From Bartonella sp. TP (GTDB lineage: Bacteria; Pseudomonadota; Alphaproteobacteria; Rhizobiales; Rhizobiaceae), in assembly GCF_030406085.1 (NCBI RefSeq), contig NZ_CP129002.1:1093065-1157064 (forward strand): DNA of 64,000 nt, in the 5' to 3' direction. The translations under genes were made by a program, and so were the position numbers. The notes beneath the pieces were generated by a model. It was given only the letters and a program-made list of their open reading frames with translations. It had not been told where the DNA came from and did no database searches. Below, piece after piece: positions 10,007 to 21,995 of this stretch (its first letter is position 1; every line of letters begins with the position of its first letter).

Positions 10007-11353
10007 ATGCGCTTATCTAATTATTTTTTACCTATTTTAAGAGAACAGCCCAAAGAGGCAGAGATAACATCGCATAGTTTAATGTTGCGTGCTGGCATGA
10101 TAAAACAGCAATCAGCAGGTATTTATACTTGGTTGCCTTTAGGCAAGCGGGTATTAGATAAAGTAATAGCTATAGTTAAGCAAGAGCAAGATAGAGCTGG
10201 TTTCAATGAATTATTGATGCCGCTTTTGCAGTCGGCTGAGCTTTGGCAGGAAAGTGGCCGCTACGATGATTATGGCCTAGAAATGTTGCGCATAGTCGAT
10301 AGACATGAAAGAAAAATGCTTTATGGCCCAACGAATGAAGAAGTTATAACAGATATTTTTCGCAGCTATGTGCGTTCTTATAAAGAGTTGCCAGTTCGCT
10401 TATATCAGGTGCAGTGGAAATTTCGTGATGAAATTAGACCGCGATTTGGCCTTATGCGTGGTCGAGAATTTTTAATGAAAGATGCATACTCTTTTGATAT
10501 AAATCTTACGGAGGCTAAAAAAACTTATAATAAAATGTTTGTAGCTTATTTACGCAGCTTTAGTCGCATGGGTTTAAGAGCAATACCAATGCGAGCTGAT
10601 ACGGGCCCCATAGGTGGCGATTTAAGTCATGAGTTTATAATTTTGGCTAAAACGGGTGAAAGTGCTGTATTTTGTAATAAATGCTTTTTAGATTTTAATG
10701 TTATGAATAGTCAGCTAGATTTTAATGATGATAGCCAGTTAAACTATATAGTATCGCAGTGGACCAAGCCTTATGCTGCTACCGAAGAGATGCATGATAA
10801 AGCTGCTTGGTCGCAATTAAGCAAAGAAGACAGGGTAGAGGCTAGAGGTATCGAGGTAGGGCATATTTTCCACTTTGGCACTAAATATTCTGCACCGATG
10901 AATGCTAAAATTATGGATGCCGATGGTAAAGATATTTTTCCTTCTATGGGGTCATACGGTATAGGTATTTCTAGGTTGGTTGCAGCAGCAATTGAATCTT
11001 CGCATGATGAAGACGGTATAATATGGCCAGCCCCCATAGCGCCTTTTGATTTGGCTATAATTAATTTGCGGGTTGATGATGAATTGTCTAATGGCATAAC
11101 AGATAAATTTTATAATTTTTGTAGCAAGATCGGGCTAGAAGCTTTAGTAGACGACAGTAATGAGCGTGCAGGAATCAAATTTGCTAGCATGGATTTACTA
11201 GGCCTGCCTTACCAAGTGATAATTGGTCCAAAAGGTGCTTCAACTGGTATGGTGGAAATTAAAAATCGTAAAACATCTGAAAGACTCCATTTGTCAATAG
11301 ATGAAGCTTTAAACTATTTGAGTACAAATATCTTATCAGGTAAAGTTTCTTAA
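10007..11353 (+). CDS. proS: prolyl-tRNA synthetase, short type
   Basis: Class II synthetase charging tRNA-Pro. I chose the ATG at 10007, which gives 448 aa beginning [20 protein letters not shown], matching the family start; a longer frame from 9944 would overlap rnj. Motif 2 ([22 protein letters not shown]) starts near residue 138 and a motif 3 block with [11 protein letters not shown] lies near 316. The large insertion (INS) editing domain of long bacterial ProRS is absent, as usual in alphaproteobacteria. A C-terminal anticodon-binding domain follows. Confidence 0.95.
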   Translation: MRLSNYFLPILREQPKEAEITSHSLMLRAGMIKQQSAGIYTWLPLGKRVLDKVIAIVKQEQDRAGFNELLMPLLQSAELWQESGRYDDYGLEMLRIVDRHERKMLYGPTNEEVITDIFRSYVRSYKELPVRLYQVQWKFRDEIRPRFGLMRGREFLMKDAYSFDINLTEAKKTYNKMFVAYLRSFSRMGLRAIPMRADTGPIGGDLSHEFIILAKTGESAVFCNKCFLDFNVMNSQLDFNDDSQLNYIVSQWTKPYAATEEMHDKAAWSQLSKEDRVEARGIEVGHIFHFGTKYSAPMNAKIMDADGKDIFPSMGSYGIGISRLVAAAIESSHDEDGIIWPAPIAPFDLAIINLRVDDELSNGITDKFYNFCSKIGLEALVDDSNERAGIKFASMDLLGLPYQVIIGPKGASTGMVEIKNRKTSERLHLSIDEALNYLSTNILSGKVS

Positions 11354-11421
11354 ATAATTATACTTGTTTATAAGATAATATCTATTATGTAAAACACTAA
11401 TATTCATTATGGAGCAAATAT

Positions 11422-12684
11422 ATGCGCGCGGGTTTGTTTAGCTTATATGAGTGGAAGATAGCGCTGCGTTATATGATTCCTAGTAAAAAGCAAACCTTTA
11501 CATCAGTTATTTCTTGCATTTCTTTGCTAGGCATTATTGTTGGTGTATGGGCCTTAATAGTTGTTACTTCCGTTATGAATGGCTTTCGGTCGGAATTGCT
11601 TGATCGTATCCTGGGGGTAAATGGCCATATAATTATACAAAGTGCTGATACACAACATTTGAGCGATTACCTTGCCTTAACCCAAAAATTACGCGCCCTA
11701 GAGGGCATAAAATCTGCAGCCCCTGTTATAGAAGAGCAGGCCTTGGCACAAGTGCCTGGATTGGGAAGCTCCGGCGCTATTATTCGCGGGGTCCTGCCTG
11801 AAGATTTGAGTTTGATGTCTACCATAACCCGCCATGTAAAAGCAGGCGATATTGCTGATTTTACGCAAGCTAATAGCGTGGTTATAGGCGCAGGTATGGC
11901 AAAAAAATTTGGGTTAACTATAGGGGATAATATTACAGTATTATCGCCTACTGGTGATGTTACGCCTTTTGGCGTTAATCCGCGTACCAAATCTTACAAA
12001 ATTGCCGCTATATATGAAGTTGGTATGTATGAGTATGATTCTGCAATTATTTTTATGCCTTTAAAAGAGGCACAAAGCTTTTTTAATTATGGCGATAAGG
12101 TATTATCTATAGAAATATTTTTGAATAATCCAGATAAGGTAGAATTTTATAAAAAACAAATTGCTACTATGATTGCTCAACCGCTTAATATAATAGGCTG
12201 GGAAGAGCGGAATAAGGCCTTTTTTTCGGCCCTTACCATAGAGCGCAATGCTATGTTTATTATACTTTCGCTAATTGTTTTAGTAGCAGCGTTAAATATT
12301 ATTTCAGGCTTGGTAATGCTAGTTAAAGACAAGGGAAAAGATATTGCTATATTGCGTACTATGGGGGCGGCTAATAATTCTATATTACGTATATTTATTA
12401 TGGCTGGCATGGTTATAGGTGTCTTGGGTACGCTTATTGGCCTGGCTCTTGGTATAGCTACTTGTTTGAACATAGATAATTTGCAGCGATTTATTTCCTG
12501 GCTTTTTGGGGTAAATGTTTTTAATCCAGAGCTTTATTTTTTAGCTAAATTACCAGCAAAATTGGACTGGATAGAGGTGTTTACCATTAGCTTTGTTACT
12601 TTATTACTATCATTTTTGGCTACATTAATTCCAGCTTGGAGTGCGGCAAAGTTAGATCCTATTGCTGCTCTAAGGTATGAATAA
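11422..12684 (+). CDS. lolC: lipoprotein-releasing ABC transporter permease (LolC/LolE family)
   Basis: Permease of the Lol system that extracts lipoproteins from the inner membrane for transfer to LolA. It has 420 aa with the FtsX/MacB-like layout: one helix near residues 35-60, a large periplasmic domain, then three C-terminal helices. The N-terminal [10 protein letters not shown] and C-terminal [17 protein letters not shown] are typical of LolC/E. Only one permease gene is present, as in alphaproteobacteria that use a single LolF-like protein. Its stop overlaps the lolD start. Confidence 0.93.
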   Translation: MRAGLFSLYEWKIALRYMIPSKKQTFTSVISCISLLGIIVGVWALIVVTSVMNGFRSELLDRILGVNGHIIIQSADTQHLSDYLALTQKLRALEGIKSAAPVIEEQALAQVPGLGSSGAIIRGVLPEDLSLMSTITRHVKAGDIADFTQANSVVIGAGMAKKFGLTIGDNITVLSPTGDVTPFGVNPRTKSYKIAAIYEVGMYEYDSAIIFMPLKEAQSFFNYGDKVLSIEIFLNNPDKVEFYKKQIATMIAQPLNIIGWEERNKAFFSALTIERNAMFIILSLIVLVAALNIISGLVMLVKDKGKDIAILRTMGAANNSILRIFIMAGMVIGVLGTLIGLALGIATCLNIDNLQRFISWLFGVNVFNPELYFLAKLPAKLDWIEVFTISFVTLLLSFLATLIPAWSAAKLDPIAALRYE

Positions 12685-13367
12685 TGAGTGCGGTTTTAGA
12701 ACTTAAAGAAGTTTCAAAAGCTTATTATAGCAATGAGCAAAAACTGCAAGTATTAGATAAACTTTCTTTGCGTGTAGATGCGGCTGAAATGGTGGCTTTG
12801 GTCGCGCCTTCAGGCTCTGGTAAATCTACGCTTTTACATATCGCCGGCCTTTTAGAACAACCTGATAGTGGAGTAGTGTCTTTATATGGTCGGCCTTGCT
12901 CTAATTTATCTAATAGTGCTAGAACGGCAATAAGAGGCAATGATATAGGCTTTGTTTACCAAGCGCATCACCTTTTGCCAGAATTTACCGCATTAGAAAA
13001 TGTTATGATGCCACAATTTATAATTGGTCGTTCTGTAGATTTGGCTAAAAATAGAGCAAAGAAATTATTGCGTTATTTACGTGTGGATGATAAAATAAAT
13101 AATCGACCAAGCGAAATGTCCGGAGGGCAGCAGCAAAGAGTAGCGATAGCGAGGGCTGTAGCGAATGCGCCGTCTATTTTGTTGGCAGATGAGCCAACGG
13201 GGAATTTAGATCCGCAGACTTCTGATTATGTTTTTCAGATATTTTCTCTTTTGGTGCGGCAAGCAGGAATCTCTGCCATTGTTGCAACGCATAATTACAA
13301 TTTGGCAAAAAAGATGGATAAAATTATAACCTTAAAAGACGGAAAAATCGTAGAATTAAAGTGTTAA
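12684..13367 (+). CDS. lolD: lipoprotein-releasing ABC transporter ATPase
   Basis: Cytoplasmic ATPase that powers lipoprotein release with the upstream permease. In 227 aa the Walker A (APSGSGKST, 41-49), signature ([10 protein letters not shown], about 145-154) and Walker B (ILLADE, 165-170) motifs are intact. The lolC stop and lolD start overlap, and its own TAA overlaps the GTG of dnaE, indicating a translationally coupled chain. Confidence 0.95.
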   Translation: MSAVLELKEVSKAYYSNEQKLQVLDKLSLRVDAAEMVALVAPSGSGKSTLLHIAGLLEQPDSGVVSLYGRPCSNLSNSARTAIRGNDIGFVYQAHHLLPEFTALENVMMPQFIIGRSVDLAKNRAKKLLRYLRVDDKINNRPSEMSGGQQQRVAIARAVANAPSILLADEPTGNLDPQTSDYVFQIFSLLVRQAGISAIVATHNYNLAKKMDKIITLKDGKIVELKC

Positions 13368-16300
13368 AAAATCTAGCCACTAATTTGTCTTTTGTTCATT
13401 TACATGTGCATTCTACTTATTCTTTACTAGAGGGTGCATTGCAGACCTCTGAAATAGCATCGGCGGCTTATGATGATGGCCAGCCTGCTATAGCTCTTAC
13501 CGATAGTAATAATTTGTTTGGTGCTTTAGAATTTACGTCTGCTTGTTTAAGCAAAGGGGTTCAGCCTATTGTTGGACTGCAAATCCTATTAGATTTTGAA
13601 GCAGAAACTAATAATAAGAATCTTGGCTGTGTAGTACTATTGGCTAGTGATGATACTGGCCTGGCAAATTTGCTGCATTTAGCAAGCAAGGCATATTTGG
13701 ATGCGCCGGACGCCCATGCCACTGATCTGGCTTATATTAAATTATCTTGGCTTAGGGATTATGCCGCTGGGCTTATTTTATTAACTGGTGGGGTAAATGG
13801 TCCAATCAACAAAGCTTTGAGCGAAGATAATGTTAGCAAAGCTTTGGTGCAATTAACGAGTTTAAAAAAGATATTTGCAGACCGATTATATATAGAATTA
13901 CAAAGATATGAGGATTATAGTAAAGCTGTAGAGCAAAAATTATTACAATTTGCTTTAGAAGAAGATATTGAGTTAGTCGCTACTAATGAAGCGTTTTTTT
14001 TGAACAAGGCAGGGTTTGAAGCACATGATGCTTTGCTAGCTATAGCCCATGGTAATTTGGTAGCAAATAAAAATCGCCCGCGTGTTTCAAGCGATCATTA
14101 TCTAAAAAGCCAAAAAGAGATGGTTGCTTTATTTGCTGACTTACCAGAGGCTATAGCTAATAGCGTAAAGATTGCTCAGCAATGCAGAAGCTTTGTAAAG
14201 AAGCGCGAGCCTATCTTACCTAAATTTGCGGATAATGAAGAGCTGACAATTCAATTGCTTAAAGATCAAGCATTTCAAGGGTTAGAGCATCGTTTAACTA
14301 CAAATGGACTGGCAGAAAATTTTACGCGCGAAGATTACATAAAGCGCTTGGATTATGAATTAGATATTATAATAAAAATGAAATTTCAGGGTTATTTCCT
14401 TATAGTTGCTGATTTTATCCAATGGGCAAAAATGGCGGGGATTCCTGTAGGTCCGGGCCGTGGCTCTGGAGCTGGAGCTTTGGTTGCCTATGCGCTTACC
14501 ATTACAGACATAGACCCATTGCGGTTTTCTTTACTATTTGAGCGTTTTTTGAATCCAGAGCGGGTTTCAATGCCAGATTTTGACATAGATTTTTGTCAAA
14601 ATCGACGTGGCGAGGTTATAAAATATGTGCAAAATAAATATGGCAAGGATCGTGTAGCGCATATTATAACTTTTGGTAAAATGCAAGCCCGGGCTGTATT
14701 ACGCGACGTAGGTAGGGTATTGCAAATTCCATATGGTAAGGTTGACTATTTATGTAAGCTGGTACCTCAAGGACCGGGTTCAAACATAAACCTTGCACAA
14801 GCAATACGAGAAGAGCCTAAATTTCGAGAAGCGGCCTTAGAGGATTCTAATATTGACAGGCTGCTGGAAATAGCCCTGCAATTAGAAGGACTATACCGAC
14901 ATGCTTCTACACATGCCGCAGGTATTGTGATAGGAGACCGACCATTGCAAGAATTAGTGCCTATGTATTTTGATGCTAAATCACAAATGCCAGTAACACA
15001 ATATAATATGAAATATGTAGAGCAAGCAGGTTTGGTAAAATTTGACTTTTTGGGATTAAAAACCCTTTCTGTTTTAAAAAATGCGGTTGATTTAGCTCGC
15101 AGAAAAGTAAAAGATTTGGATTTATTAAAAATAGATTTAAAAGATCAAACTACGTATGATTTACTTTCAAATGGTGAAACTGTAGGGATATTTCAAGTGG
15201 AAAGCGCTGGCATGCGGCAAGCTCTAATCGGCATGCAGCCAGATTGTATAGAGGATATTATTGCCCTAGTTGCTTTATATCGCCCAGGGCCAATGGAAAA
15301 TATTCCCGTTTATAATCGCCGCAAAAATGGGGCAGAAATAGTTAGTTATATTCATCCTGAGATAGAAGATATTTTAAAAGAAACACAAGGTGTGATTGTG
15401 TATCAAGAGCAGGTGATGCAAATTGCTCAGCGCTTAGCTGGTTATTCATTGGGCGAAGCTGATTTGCTTCGCCGTGCTATGGGTAAAAAGATACATTCAG
15501 AAATGGAGCAGCAAAGAGCAAGGTTTATCAAAGGCGCAGAAAATAATAATATAGTCAAAGCTAAAGCTAATGAAATTTTTGATTTATTAGCAAAATTTGC
15601 AGATTATGGTTTCAATAAATCTCATGCTGCTGCCTATGGTTTGATTTCCTACCAAACGGCTTATATGAAAGCTAATTTTCCTGTAGAGTTTTTAGCTGCT
15701 TCGATGAATTATGATATGCTTAATACCGAAAAGTTAAATGATTTTAGAATAGAGGCGCTGCATTTAGATATAGAAATAATTCCTCCCAATGTACAAACTT
15801 CAGCAAAAGATTTTGAAGTTTTGGATAACAAAATATTTTATTCGCTAGCAGCGATAAAAGGGGTAGGCGAAAGTGTGGCAGCACATATAGCCCAAGTAAG
15901 AGGCAAGCAAAAATTTGCTAGTTTAGAGCACTTCTGCCAGGCTATAGATCCTAAAGAAGTTAATAAGCTTGCGTTAGAAGGATTAGTAAGTGCTGGTGCT
16001 CTTGACTGTTTCAATATAGATAGGGCTAGTTTATTTGCCTCTGTGCCGCGCATGTTGAGCTATGCAACGCGAGCCAAGCAGACTAAAAATAGCGCCCAGC
16101 AAGATATCTTTGGTGATCTTACACAAAATACTTTGGACAAGCTAGATTTAATAAGTGCTAAAGCTTGGTCTTTAGATGAAAAGCTGCATAGAGAAATTGT
16201 GAGCTTAGGTTTTTATATTACTGGTCACCCATTAACTCGTTATAGTAAATATATATCTAACTATAAATCATATCCAGAAAATATTGCTAAGTTTAGAGCC

Positions 16301-16810
16301 ACTTTTAGCACGGCTGCTACTTTAATTGCCAAGCAATTGCGAAAAACTAAAAAGGGTGAGCGTATGCTTATCTTAACTTTTTCACAACCGAATAATATTC
16401 AATTTGATGTGCCTTTATTTGACGATAAAGTGCAGCAATTTAGCGATAAACTTGTCATAGGGGCTTCTATGCTATTGGATTTATATGTTAAATATTATGA
16501 GGATAATGAAAGGGCAAACATTACAAACTTGACCTTACTAAAGGAGGGCAATGATCCAATTTATTTTAAATCTCTTAAGCTTGCCGTAACGCAAGCTAGC
16601 CATATAGAAACCATACACAAATTATTGATTGAAAAAGGAAAAAAAGGTAATTATAACAGCGAGTTAAATTGTGAAGTTAAATTACTTTATAAAGAAGAAA
16701 AACAAACATTAGAGCTATCGCTTGGACAAACTTATGTTATTGATGAATCTATCTATAATGCGGTAGCTTCTATTGATGGCTTGCGAATACTAGAAAGCCT
16801 ACAATTTTAA
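13361..16810 (+). CDS. dnaE: DNA polymerase III subunit alpha
   Basis: Replicative polymerase. It has 1149 aa with a GTG start overlapping the end of lolD. The N-terminal PHP domain ([16 protein letters not shown] near 14-29), the nucleotide-binding [16 protein letters not shown] near 366, catalytic aspartates in PDFDIDF around 406-410, and a C-terminal helix-hairpin-helix/OB region are all visible. Standard DnaE1 organisation. Its 3' end overlaps the convergent FAD monooxygenase by 12 bases, so no terminator lies between them. Confidence 0.96.
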   Translation: MLKNLATNLSFVHLHVHSTYSLLEGALQTSEIASAAYDDGQPAIALTDSNNLFGALEFTSACLSKGVQPIVGLQILLDFEAETNNKNLGCVVLLASDDTGLANLLHLASKAYLDAPDAHATDLAYIKLSWLRDYAAGLILLTGGVNGPINKALSEDNVSKALVQLTSLKKIFADRLYIELQRYEDYSKAVEQKLLQFALEEDIELVATNEAFFLNKAGFEAHDALLAIAHGNLVANKNRPRVSSDHYLKSQKEMVALFADLPEAIANSVKIAQQCRSFVKKREPILPKFADNEELTIQLLKDQAFQGLEHRLTTNGLAENFTREDYIKRLDYELDIIIKMKFQGYFLIVADFIQWAKMAGIPVGPGRGSGAGALVAYALTITDIDPLRFSLLFERFLNPERVSMPDFDIDFCQNRRGEVIKYVQNKYGKDRVAHIITFGKMQARAVLRDVGRVLQIPYGKVDYLCKLVPQGPGSNINLAQAIREEPKFREAALEDSNIDRLLEIALQLEGLYRHASTHAAGIVIGDRPLQELVPMYFDAKSQMPVTQYNMKYVEQAGLVKFDFLGLKTLSVLKNAVDLARRKVKDLDLLKIDLKDQTTYDLLSNGETVGIFQVESAGMRQALIGMQPDCIEDIIALVALYRPGPMENIPVYNRRKNGAEIVSYIHPEIEDILKETQGVIVYQEQVMQIAQRLAGYSLGEADLLRRAMGKKIHSEMEQQRARFIKGAENNNIVKAKANEIFDLLAKFADYGFNKSHAAAYGLISYQTAYMKANFPVEFLAASMNYDMLNTEKLNDFRIEALHLDIEIIPPNVQTSAKDFEVLDNKIFYSLAAIKGVGESVAAHIAQVRGKQKFASLEHFCQAIDPKEVNKLALEGLVSAGALDCFNIDRASLFASVPRMLSYATRAKQTKNSAQQDIFGDLTQNTLDKLDLISAKAWSLDEKLHREIVSLGFYITGHPLTRYSKYISNYKSYPENIAKFRATFSTAATLIAKQLRKTKKGERMLILTFSQPNNIQFDVPLFDDKVQQFSDKLVIGASMLLDLYVKYYEDNERANITNLTLLKEGNDPIYFKSLKLAVTQASHIETIHKLLIEKGKKGNYNSELNCEVKLLYKEEKQTLELSLGQTYVIDESIYNAVASIDGLRILESLQF

Positions 16811-17956
16811 AGCATCATATTTGTAAAGCCAGTTGAGATTTTCTAGTAATCGGTTGCTGCCCATAAATCTCATTGTAACATCTCTTGTCTTAGCAATTAT
16901 TCCCTTAGCGTGATAAGCATAAGCGTTTAGATTACCGCGAAATTTTACCTGCTTAATGCGCTGTGTTCTTTTTTTTGCGTAAGTGCACAAATTATTTCTC
17001 GTAGCAAAAGTTTCTGAGCTGCATAAATGTACAGCAAGCTTTGCGGCATCTTCTATAGCCATAGCGGCACCCTGTGCAGCAAAAGGTAAAAGGCTGTGCG
17101 CCGCGTCACCAATAAAAATTATACCGTCTTGATTTAAATAATTTATGTTAAGTGAGCTAAAAATTGGCCAGCGGCTCCATTGAGCATCCTGTGCAAATGT
17201 TAAAATATTTGATTTTGGCACTGTTATTGATGTAGCTAACTCTTCTTTTGTTATCATAATCAAATTATAGTTTTCTCCTTGGCAAATTGGATAGCATACT
17301 GAATGCTGACTATGATCCATAAAGACACTAATTTCATAATTACTTAAACCTAGATGCTTAGCTTTTTGCGGTAAAAATGTAGTGCGCCAAGCTGTATAGC
17401 CGCTATATACTGCTTTTTCTGGCCTAAGGTTCGACCAAACTCCATCAGCACAAACTAAAAGCTTGGTTGGTATATCGTATAAGATACCAGTATTTTTTTT
17501 AACCTGTATAACATATCCATCTTGCTGTTGATTTGTGTAAGCTATTACCTCATTTCCAAGACGCAAATCGATCAATTGATTCTGTGCGCGTACAGCATCT
17601 AATAAGACAGTCTGTAAATCGGCTCTATGTATTGTAAGATATTGTGAAAGATTGTTGCTTTTAGCATATTGCGCAATAGGCAAAGAAATAATTTTTTGGT
17701 TATTAGTAGCATTTATTAAATTAATTTGTGTTGGAAGCGCTGCTTTTTCTAGACAGGCTTTTAATACATCTATCTTCTCTAATAATCTTGTAGCATTGGG
17801 GGAAAGCTGTAATCCTGCGCCTATTTCTTTTAGTTCTGATGCTTTTTCTAATATTATAGAAGCTACCCCATATTTCGCAAAATATAAAGCCAAGCTTAAT
17901 CCAGCTATGCCCCCGCCAGAAATTACAATTGGTGCTGGGCTAATAAGCTTTTTCAT
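16799..17956 (-). CDS. FAD-dependent monooxygenase (UbiH / salicylate hydroxylase-like)
   Basis: Class A flavoprotein monooxygenase, 385 aa. The N-terminal Rossmann motif GGGIAGLSLALYFAKYG covers residues about 14-30 and the second FAD motif GDAAHSLLPFAAQGAAMAIE lies near 285. A middle ADGVWSNLR block matches the DG motif of the family. The substrate could be a ubiquinone precursor or an aromatic compound; the sequence does not decide this. It lies convergent with dnaE and six bases downstream of the zinc-finger gene on the same strand. Confidence 0.85.
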   Translation of the reverse strand: MKKLISPAPIVISGGGIAGLSLALYFAKYGVASIILEKASELKEIGAGLQLSPNATRLLEKIDVLKACLEKAALPTQINLINATNNQKIISLPIAQYAKSNNLSQYLTIHRADLQTVLLDAVRAQNQLIDLRLGNEVIAYTNQQQDGYVIQVKKNTGILYDIPTKLLVCADGVWSNLRPEKAVYSGYTAWRTTFLPQKAKHLGLSNYEISVFMDHSQHSVCYPICQGENYNLIMITKEELATSITVPKSNILTFAQDAQWSRWPIFSSLNINYLNQDGIIFIGDAAHSLLPFAAQGAAMAIEDAAKLAVHLCSSETFATRNNLCTYAKKRTQRIKQVKFRGNLNAYAYHAKGIIAKTRDVTMRFMGSNRLLENLNWLYKYDALKL

Positions 17957-17962
17957 ATATTT

Positions 17963-18151
17963 TTAAATTTTTAAAACATAGCGTGTGCGACAATAGGGAC
18001 ATCTTTTTTCTGTTTCTTCGCCCATATTCAAAAAAATATGGGGATGATCAAATGGCGCATCACTACCAGAACACATAAAGTTTTTGGAGGTGATTTCTAC
18101 TGTTTTTTCACCGTTTATATTATTAACTTCTAAAGTTTCATGCTCGGTCAT
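17963..18151 (-). CDS. zinc-finger domain protein (NDUFS6-like, CHCC)
   Basis: A 62-aa protein with a compact zinc site: Cys27, His36/His38, Cys51 and Cys54 in a CSGS...DHPHIFLNMG...RCPYCRTRYVL layout. This matches the bacterial homologues of complex I accessory subunit NDUFS6, which are widespread in alphaproteobacteria. A link to complex I is plausible given the nuo operon in this window, but is not shown by neighbours here. It lies between rnd and the FAD monooxygenase on the same strand. Confidence 0.85.
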   Translation of the reverse strand: MTEHETLEVNNINGEKTVEITSKNFMCSGSDAPFDHPHIFLNMGEETEKRCPYCRTRYVLKI

Positions 18152-18167
18152 AATTTCTTACCTCTAG

Positions 18168-19325
18168 TTAAATTTTATAATAAATAGCACGATTATTCTT
18201 AAAGCAAAAGCCCAGCTTACCTTGTAATAGCTCTTCTGCCAAATGGCCGAATATTTTAGCTCGCCAACCATGCATAACTGCCGTACCTTCGCAGGTATTT
18301 TGCAAAACCATTTGCTTTAAATTCGCTGTTGTTGCAATCATAGAGGTTGCTATATGATTTTCATGGGCTACTAGCTTTAACAGAAACTGCAGCATTTCAA
18401 CAAGCGAGCTATTGCCTATATGAACGGCAGGGGCGTCTATCAAAGGTAACGTTTGCATTGGTAACTCAGTAACTTCATTGACTATATCGCACAATATTTT
18501 ATAGTCAAATTTATGCCTGATGCCAAATTTTTTTACAGTTTTTAATGCTAAAAATTCTTGCTCATTTTTAGGTTGGATATTAGCAATTTCACTTATTATT
18601 TCATCTTTGAGCACCCAGCTACGTGGCAAATTGTGTTTTCTGGCCTTATCTTCGCGCCAAACAGCGATTCTTTGAATAATAGCTAACTCGCGCTGACTGT
18701 TACGTTTAGTTTTCAATCTAAGCCAAGCTTCTTCTATGGGGGGATCATAAGTTTCTGCTTTGTATAATGGTTTTAACTCTTCTTGAACCCAGCTTTCACG
18801 ACCAGCTTTTTTTAATTTTTTAGTTAATTTTGCATATATATCGCATAAATAAGTCACGTCATGTAAGGCGTAAGTTAACTGCTCTTGGCTTAGAGGGCGT
18901 GTGGACCAATCGGTAAGTTGTGAAGATTTGTCTAATTTTATTTTTAACAGACTTAGTACTAGTTGTTGATAGGATATGAAATCATCATAACCGCATAGCA
19001 TAGCAGCAATTTGACAATCAAAAATTGGCGCTGGAATAACTCCATGACTTTCAAAATATAAGATTTCCAAATCTTGTCGACCTGCAAAAAATACTTTTAC
19101 AATTTTTTGATTTTGCAATAAAGAAAAGAAAGATTCTAAGTTTATCCCTTCTGCCAAGGGGTCAATAATCGCATTTAAGCTATGGGTTGCCACCTGAATT
19201 AAGCACAGCTTAGCATAATAGGTTTTCTCGCGCAGAAATTCTGTATCTATAGCTACAAAATCTGTGCTTTGCTCTATCTTTGCTATCAACTCATTCAATT
19301 TTTCAGTACTAGAAATAATGTTCAT
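18168..19325 (-). CDS. rnd: ribonuclease D
   Basis: 3'-5' exoribonuclease of the DEDD family for tRNA and stable RNA 3' maturation. It has 385 aa. The exonuclease I motif DFVAIDTEFLREKTYYAKLC lies at about 22-41, motif II near FFAGRQDLEILY (about 79-90) and motif III with YALHDVTYLCDIY near 151-163. A C-terminal HRDC domain follows (about 210-290). Divergent from aspS, as in Rhizobiales-like genomes. Confidence 0.93.
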   Translation of the reverse strand: MNIISSTEKLNELIAKIEQSTDFVAIDTEFLREKTYYAKLCLIQVATHSLNAIIDPLAEGINLESFFSLLQNQKIVKVFFAGRQDLEILYFESHGVIPAPIFDCQIAAMLCGYDDFISYQQLVLSLLKIKLDKSSQLTDWSTRPLSQEQLTYALHDVTYLCDIYAKLTKKLKKAGRESWVQEELKPLYKAETYDPPIEEAWLRLKTKRNSQRELAIIQRIAVWREDKARKHNLPRSWVLKDEIISEIANIQPKNEQEFLALKTVKKFGIRHKFDYKILCDIVNEVTELPMQTLPLIDAPAVHIGNSSLVEMLQFLLKLVAHENHIATSMIATTANLKQMVLQNTCEGTAVMHGWRAKIFGHLAEELLQGKLGFCFKNNRAIYYKI

Positions 19326-19343
19326 TATAATACTCTATATAAC

Positions 19344-19372
19344 TTGATTTATTAAAAGTAATAAAATATCAT
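19344..19372 (+). promoter_or_regulatory. putative sigma-70 promoter of aspS
   Basis: TTGATT (19344-19349) and TATCAT (19367-19372) are separated by 17 bases, about 40 bases upstream of the aspS start. An AGAAGGA ribosome site precedes the ATG. Pattern match by eye only. Confidence 0.35.
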
Positions 19373-19410
19373 GAAGATAGCAAGCTTTTTAGATAGAAGG
19401 ATTAGTTAAA

Positions 19411-21198
19411 ATGCATCGATATCGCAGCCATCTATGTAACGAACTTAACATTGCGAATATCGACAGCCAAGTGCGTCTTTCTGGTTGGGTGCATCGCGTA
19501 CGCGACCATGGCGGAATATTATTTATAGATTTACGCGACCCTTACGGCATTACACAGATCGTGGCCTCGCCACAAGATGCAGCTTTTAGCGTAGCAGAAA
19601 TACTGCGCAGTGAATGGGTTGTTTGTATTAACGGTGTTGTTAAAGCGCGTGCCAAGGATGCGATTAATAAAAATCTTGCTACTGGTGAAATAGAAGTTTT
19701 TGCTTCGGATATTGAAATCTTATCAAAAGCTGAAGAATTGCCTCTACCTGTATTTGGCGAGCCTGAATACCCGGAGGATATAAGGTTGAAATATCGTTTT
19801 TTAGATTTACGCCGCGAAACCTTGCATAAAAATATTATGAGCCGCACCAATATTATTGCGTATATACGTGAGCTAATGCAAAAAGCAAGCTTTACAGAGT
19901 TTAGCACTCCAATATTAACAGCTTCTTCGCCAGAGGGAGCACGCGATTTTTTAATTCCTAGTCGGATACATAACGGCAAGTTTTTTGCTTTGCCTCAGGC
20001 TCCCCAGCAATATAAGCAATTATTGATGATGTCTGGGTTTGACAGATATTTTCAAATTGCTCCTTGTTTTCGTGACGAAGATCCACGAGCCGATAGACTA
20101 CCTGGGGAATTTTATCAGTTAGATGTAGAGCTTAGCTTTGTAGAGCAAGAAGATATATTTAGTCTTATGGAGCCGATAATTATTAAATTATTTGAGAAAT
20201 TTGCTAATGGCCAAAAAGTTACACAAAAATTTCCGCGCATTCCATATGAAGAAGCAATGCGAAAATACGGATCAGATAAACCAGATTTACGCAATCCCAT
20301 TATTATGTCGAATGTTTCGTCATATTTCAAAGATTCTGGATTTCAAGTCTTTGCTAATATTTTAGCTAATAACCCAAAGGCGGAGATTTGGGCTATTCCC
20401 GCTCCTGGGGGGGCTAGCCGCGCATTTTGCGATAAAATGAATAGTTGGGCGCAATCAATTGGTGAAGCTGGGTTGGGCTATATTTTTTGGCGTATGAATG
20501 ATGGCGCATTAGAAGGAGCTGGACCAATAGCCAAAAATTTAGGACCACAGCGCTGTGCTGAATTGCAAAAGCAATTGAAGTTAAAAGACAATGATGCCTG
20601 TTTTTTTGTTGCTGGTGTACCTAAAGCGTTTTGTAGCTTTGCTGGTCGAGCTCGTACCAAAATTGCTGAAGAGTTAAATATTATAAATCAGGCCGGGTTT
20701 GAATTGGCCTGGATTGTAGATTTTCCTTTTTATGAATGGAATGAAGACGAAAAAAAGATAGAGTTTTCGCATAACCCATTTTCAATGCCACAGGGCGGCT
20801 TACAAGCCTTACAAGATAATGATCCATTAACAATCAAGGCTTATCAATATGATATCGTTTGTAATGGATTTGAAATTGCCTCTGGCGGTATACGCAATCA
20901 TTTACCAGAGCTTATGATTAAAGCTTTTGAGCTTGCTGGATTTAGCAAAGCAGATGTAGAAGAGCGCTTTGGCGCGCTTTACCGTGCATTTCATTATGGC
21001 GCTCCACCGCATGGCGGCATGGCTGCTGGCATAGATCGCATTGTTATGCTATTATTAGGCGCAAAGAATTTGCGCGACATTTCAATATTTCCAATGAATC
21101 AACAAGCAATGGATTTATTGATGGGGGCGCCAGCTCCAGCAAGCAATAAACAGCTTAGTGAGTTAGCTTTGCGTGTTGCCCCTAATATAAAATTATAA
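19411..21198 (+). CDS. aspS: aspartyl-tRNA synthetase
   Basis: Class IIb synthetase, 595 aa, the bacterial-type length including the GAD insertion. The N-terminal OB-fold ([19 protein letters not shown] near residues 28-46), motif 2 ([20 protein letters not shown] about 216-235) and motif 3 ([15 protein letters not shown] near 537-551) are visible. Whether it is discriminating or also charges tRNA-Asn cannot be judged without knowing if AsnRS or GatCAB is present. It converges with the next gene with no gap. Confidence 0.96.
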   Translation: MHRYRSHLCNELNIANIDSQVRLSGWVHRVRDHGGILFIDLRDPYGITQIVASPQDAAFSVAEILRSEWVVCINGVVKARAKDAINKNLATGEIEVFASDIEILSKAEELPLPVFGEPEYPEDIRLKYRFLDLRRETLHKNIMSRTNIIAYIRELMQKASFTEFSTPILTASSPEGARDFLIPSRIHNGKFFALPQAPQQYKQLLMMSGFDRYFQIAPCFRDEDPRADRLPGEFYQLDVELSFVEQEDIFSLMEPIIIKLFEKFANGQKVTQKFPRIPYEEAMRKYGSDKPDLRNPIIMSNVSSYFKDSGFQVFANILANNPKAEIWAIPAPGGASRAFCDKMNSWAQSIGEAGLGYIFWRMNDGALEGAGPIAKNLGPQRCAELQKQLKLKDNDACFFVAGVPKAFCSFAGRARTKIAEELNIINQAGFELAWIVDFPFYEWNEDEKKIEFSHNPFSMPQGGLQALQDNDPLTIKAYQYDIVCNGFEIASGGIRNHLPELMIKAFELAGFSKADVEERFGALYRAFHYGAPPHGGMAAGIDRIVMLLLGAKNLRDISIFPMNQQAMDLLMGAPAPASNKQLSELALRVAPNIKL

Positions 21199-21924
21199 TT
21201 AAGATTTTGTAGTAATATTTAATAAACTTAATAATTGTGGCATGTGATCTTTTAATAAATATATAGCAAACAAAGATACAGGTATTTGCGGTGCTGCAAT
21301 GATACGTAATTTTTTTAGGTTAGTTTTATACAAGAGATTCGCATAGGTAAAATTGCTTGCAAATAGCTCTAACGTGCTTAACCCTTTTACATTACCAAAA
21401 GACATTAAACCCTTAATAGTTTCATCATTTGCTAATTTGATGTTTAAATTTTTAGCCACCAAATTATGCGTATTGTTATTAAGCGAAAATACTGCTGTAG
21501 CACTACCAGTATAGTTGGGTGTGCTTTGTAAAGCAAAGCTACCTAAGCTTAATAATTGTTGCGAGTTATCCTCGCTGTCTTTTAATTTTATCTTTGTCGC
21601 ACTAGCCAGAATTTTATCATTTTGTTGCAATAATAGCTTGCTACAATTTAGCTCATCTACATTGCTACCACTTTGCTTTAAGACTATATCGTTTAGTTTT
21701 GCAGCCATATTTAGCGAATAAAACTCAGCCATATCTATAAAAGAATTTAGCGGCGTTTTACGTAAATTATGAATTATAATTTTATCAATAGTTTGGCCCG
21801 ACACTTTTACATTATAGTAGATAATGTCGACACCGTGTTTTTCTATTTTACCGACTGAATCTATTTTAGGCAGAGCAAAGGCGCTTAGAGCAAAAATACA
21901 TATAAATGGTAGAATAAACTTCAT
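21199..21924 (-). CDS. hypothetical exported protein
   Basis: A 241-aa protein with an N-terminal signal peptide (MKFILPFICIFALSAFALPK). The rest is mainly polar with beta-strand-like repeats and no catalytic motif that I recognise. The C-terminal half has alternating hydrophobic strands, compatible with a periplasmic lipid- or ligand-binding fold, but this is speculative. It is convergent with aspS (stop codons abut) and divergent from parC. Confidence 0.6.
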   Translation of the reverse strand: MKFILPFICIFALSAFALPKIDSVGKIEKHGVDIIYYNVKVSGQTIDKIIIHNLRKTPLNSFIDMAEFYSLNMAAKLNDIVLKQSGSNVDELNCSKLLLQQNDKILASATKIKLKDSEDNSQQLLSLGSFALQSTPNYTGSATAVFSLNNNTHNLVAKNLNIKLANDETIKGLMSFGNVKGLSTLELFASNFTYANLLYKTNLKKLRIIAAPQIPVSLFAIYLLKDHMPQLLSLLNITTKS

Positions 21925-21995
21925 TGCGTGGCTTTACTTATCATAGGACTTTAACTAGTATAGTTATTTAATAAACTTTTGTGGTAAATAAAGCT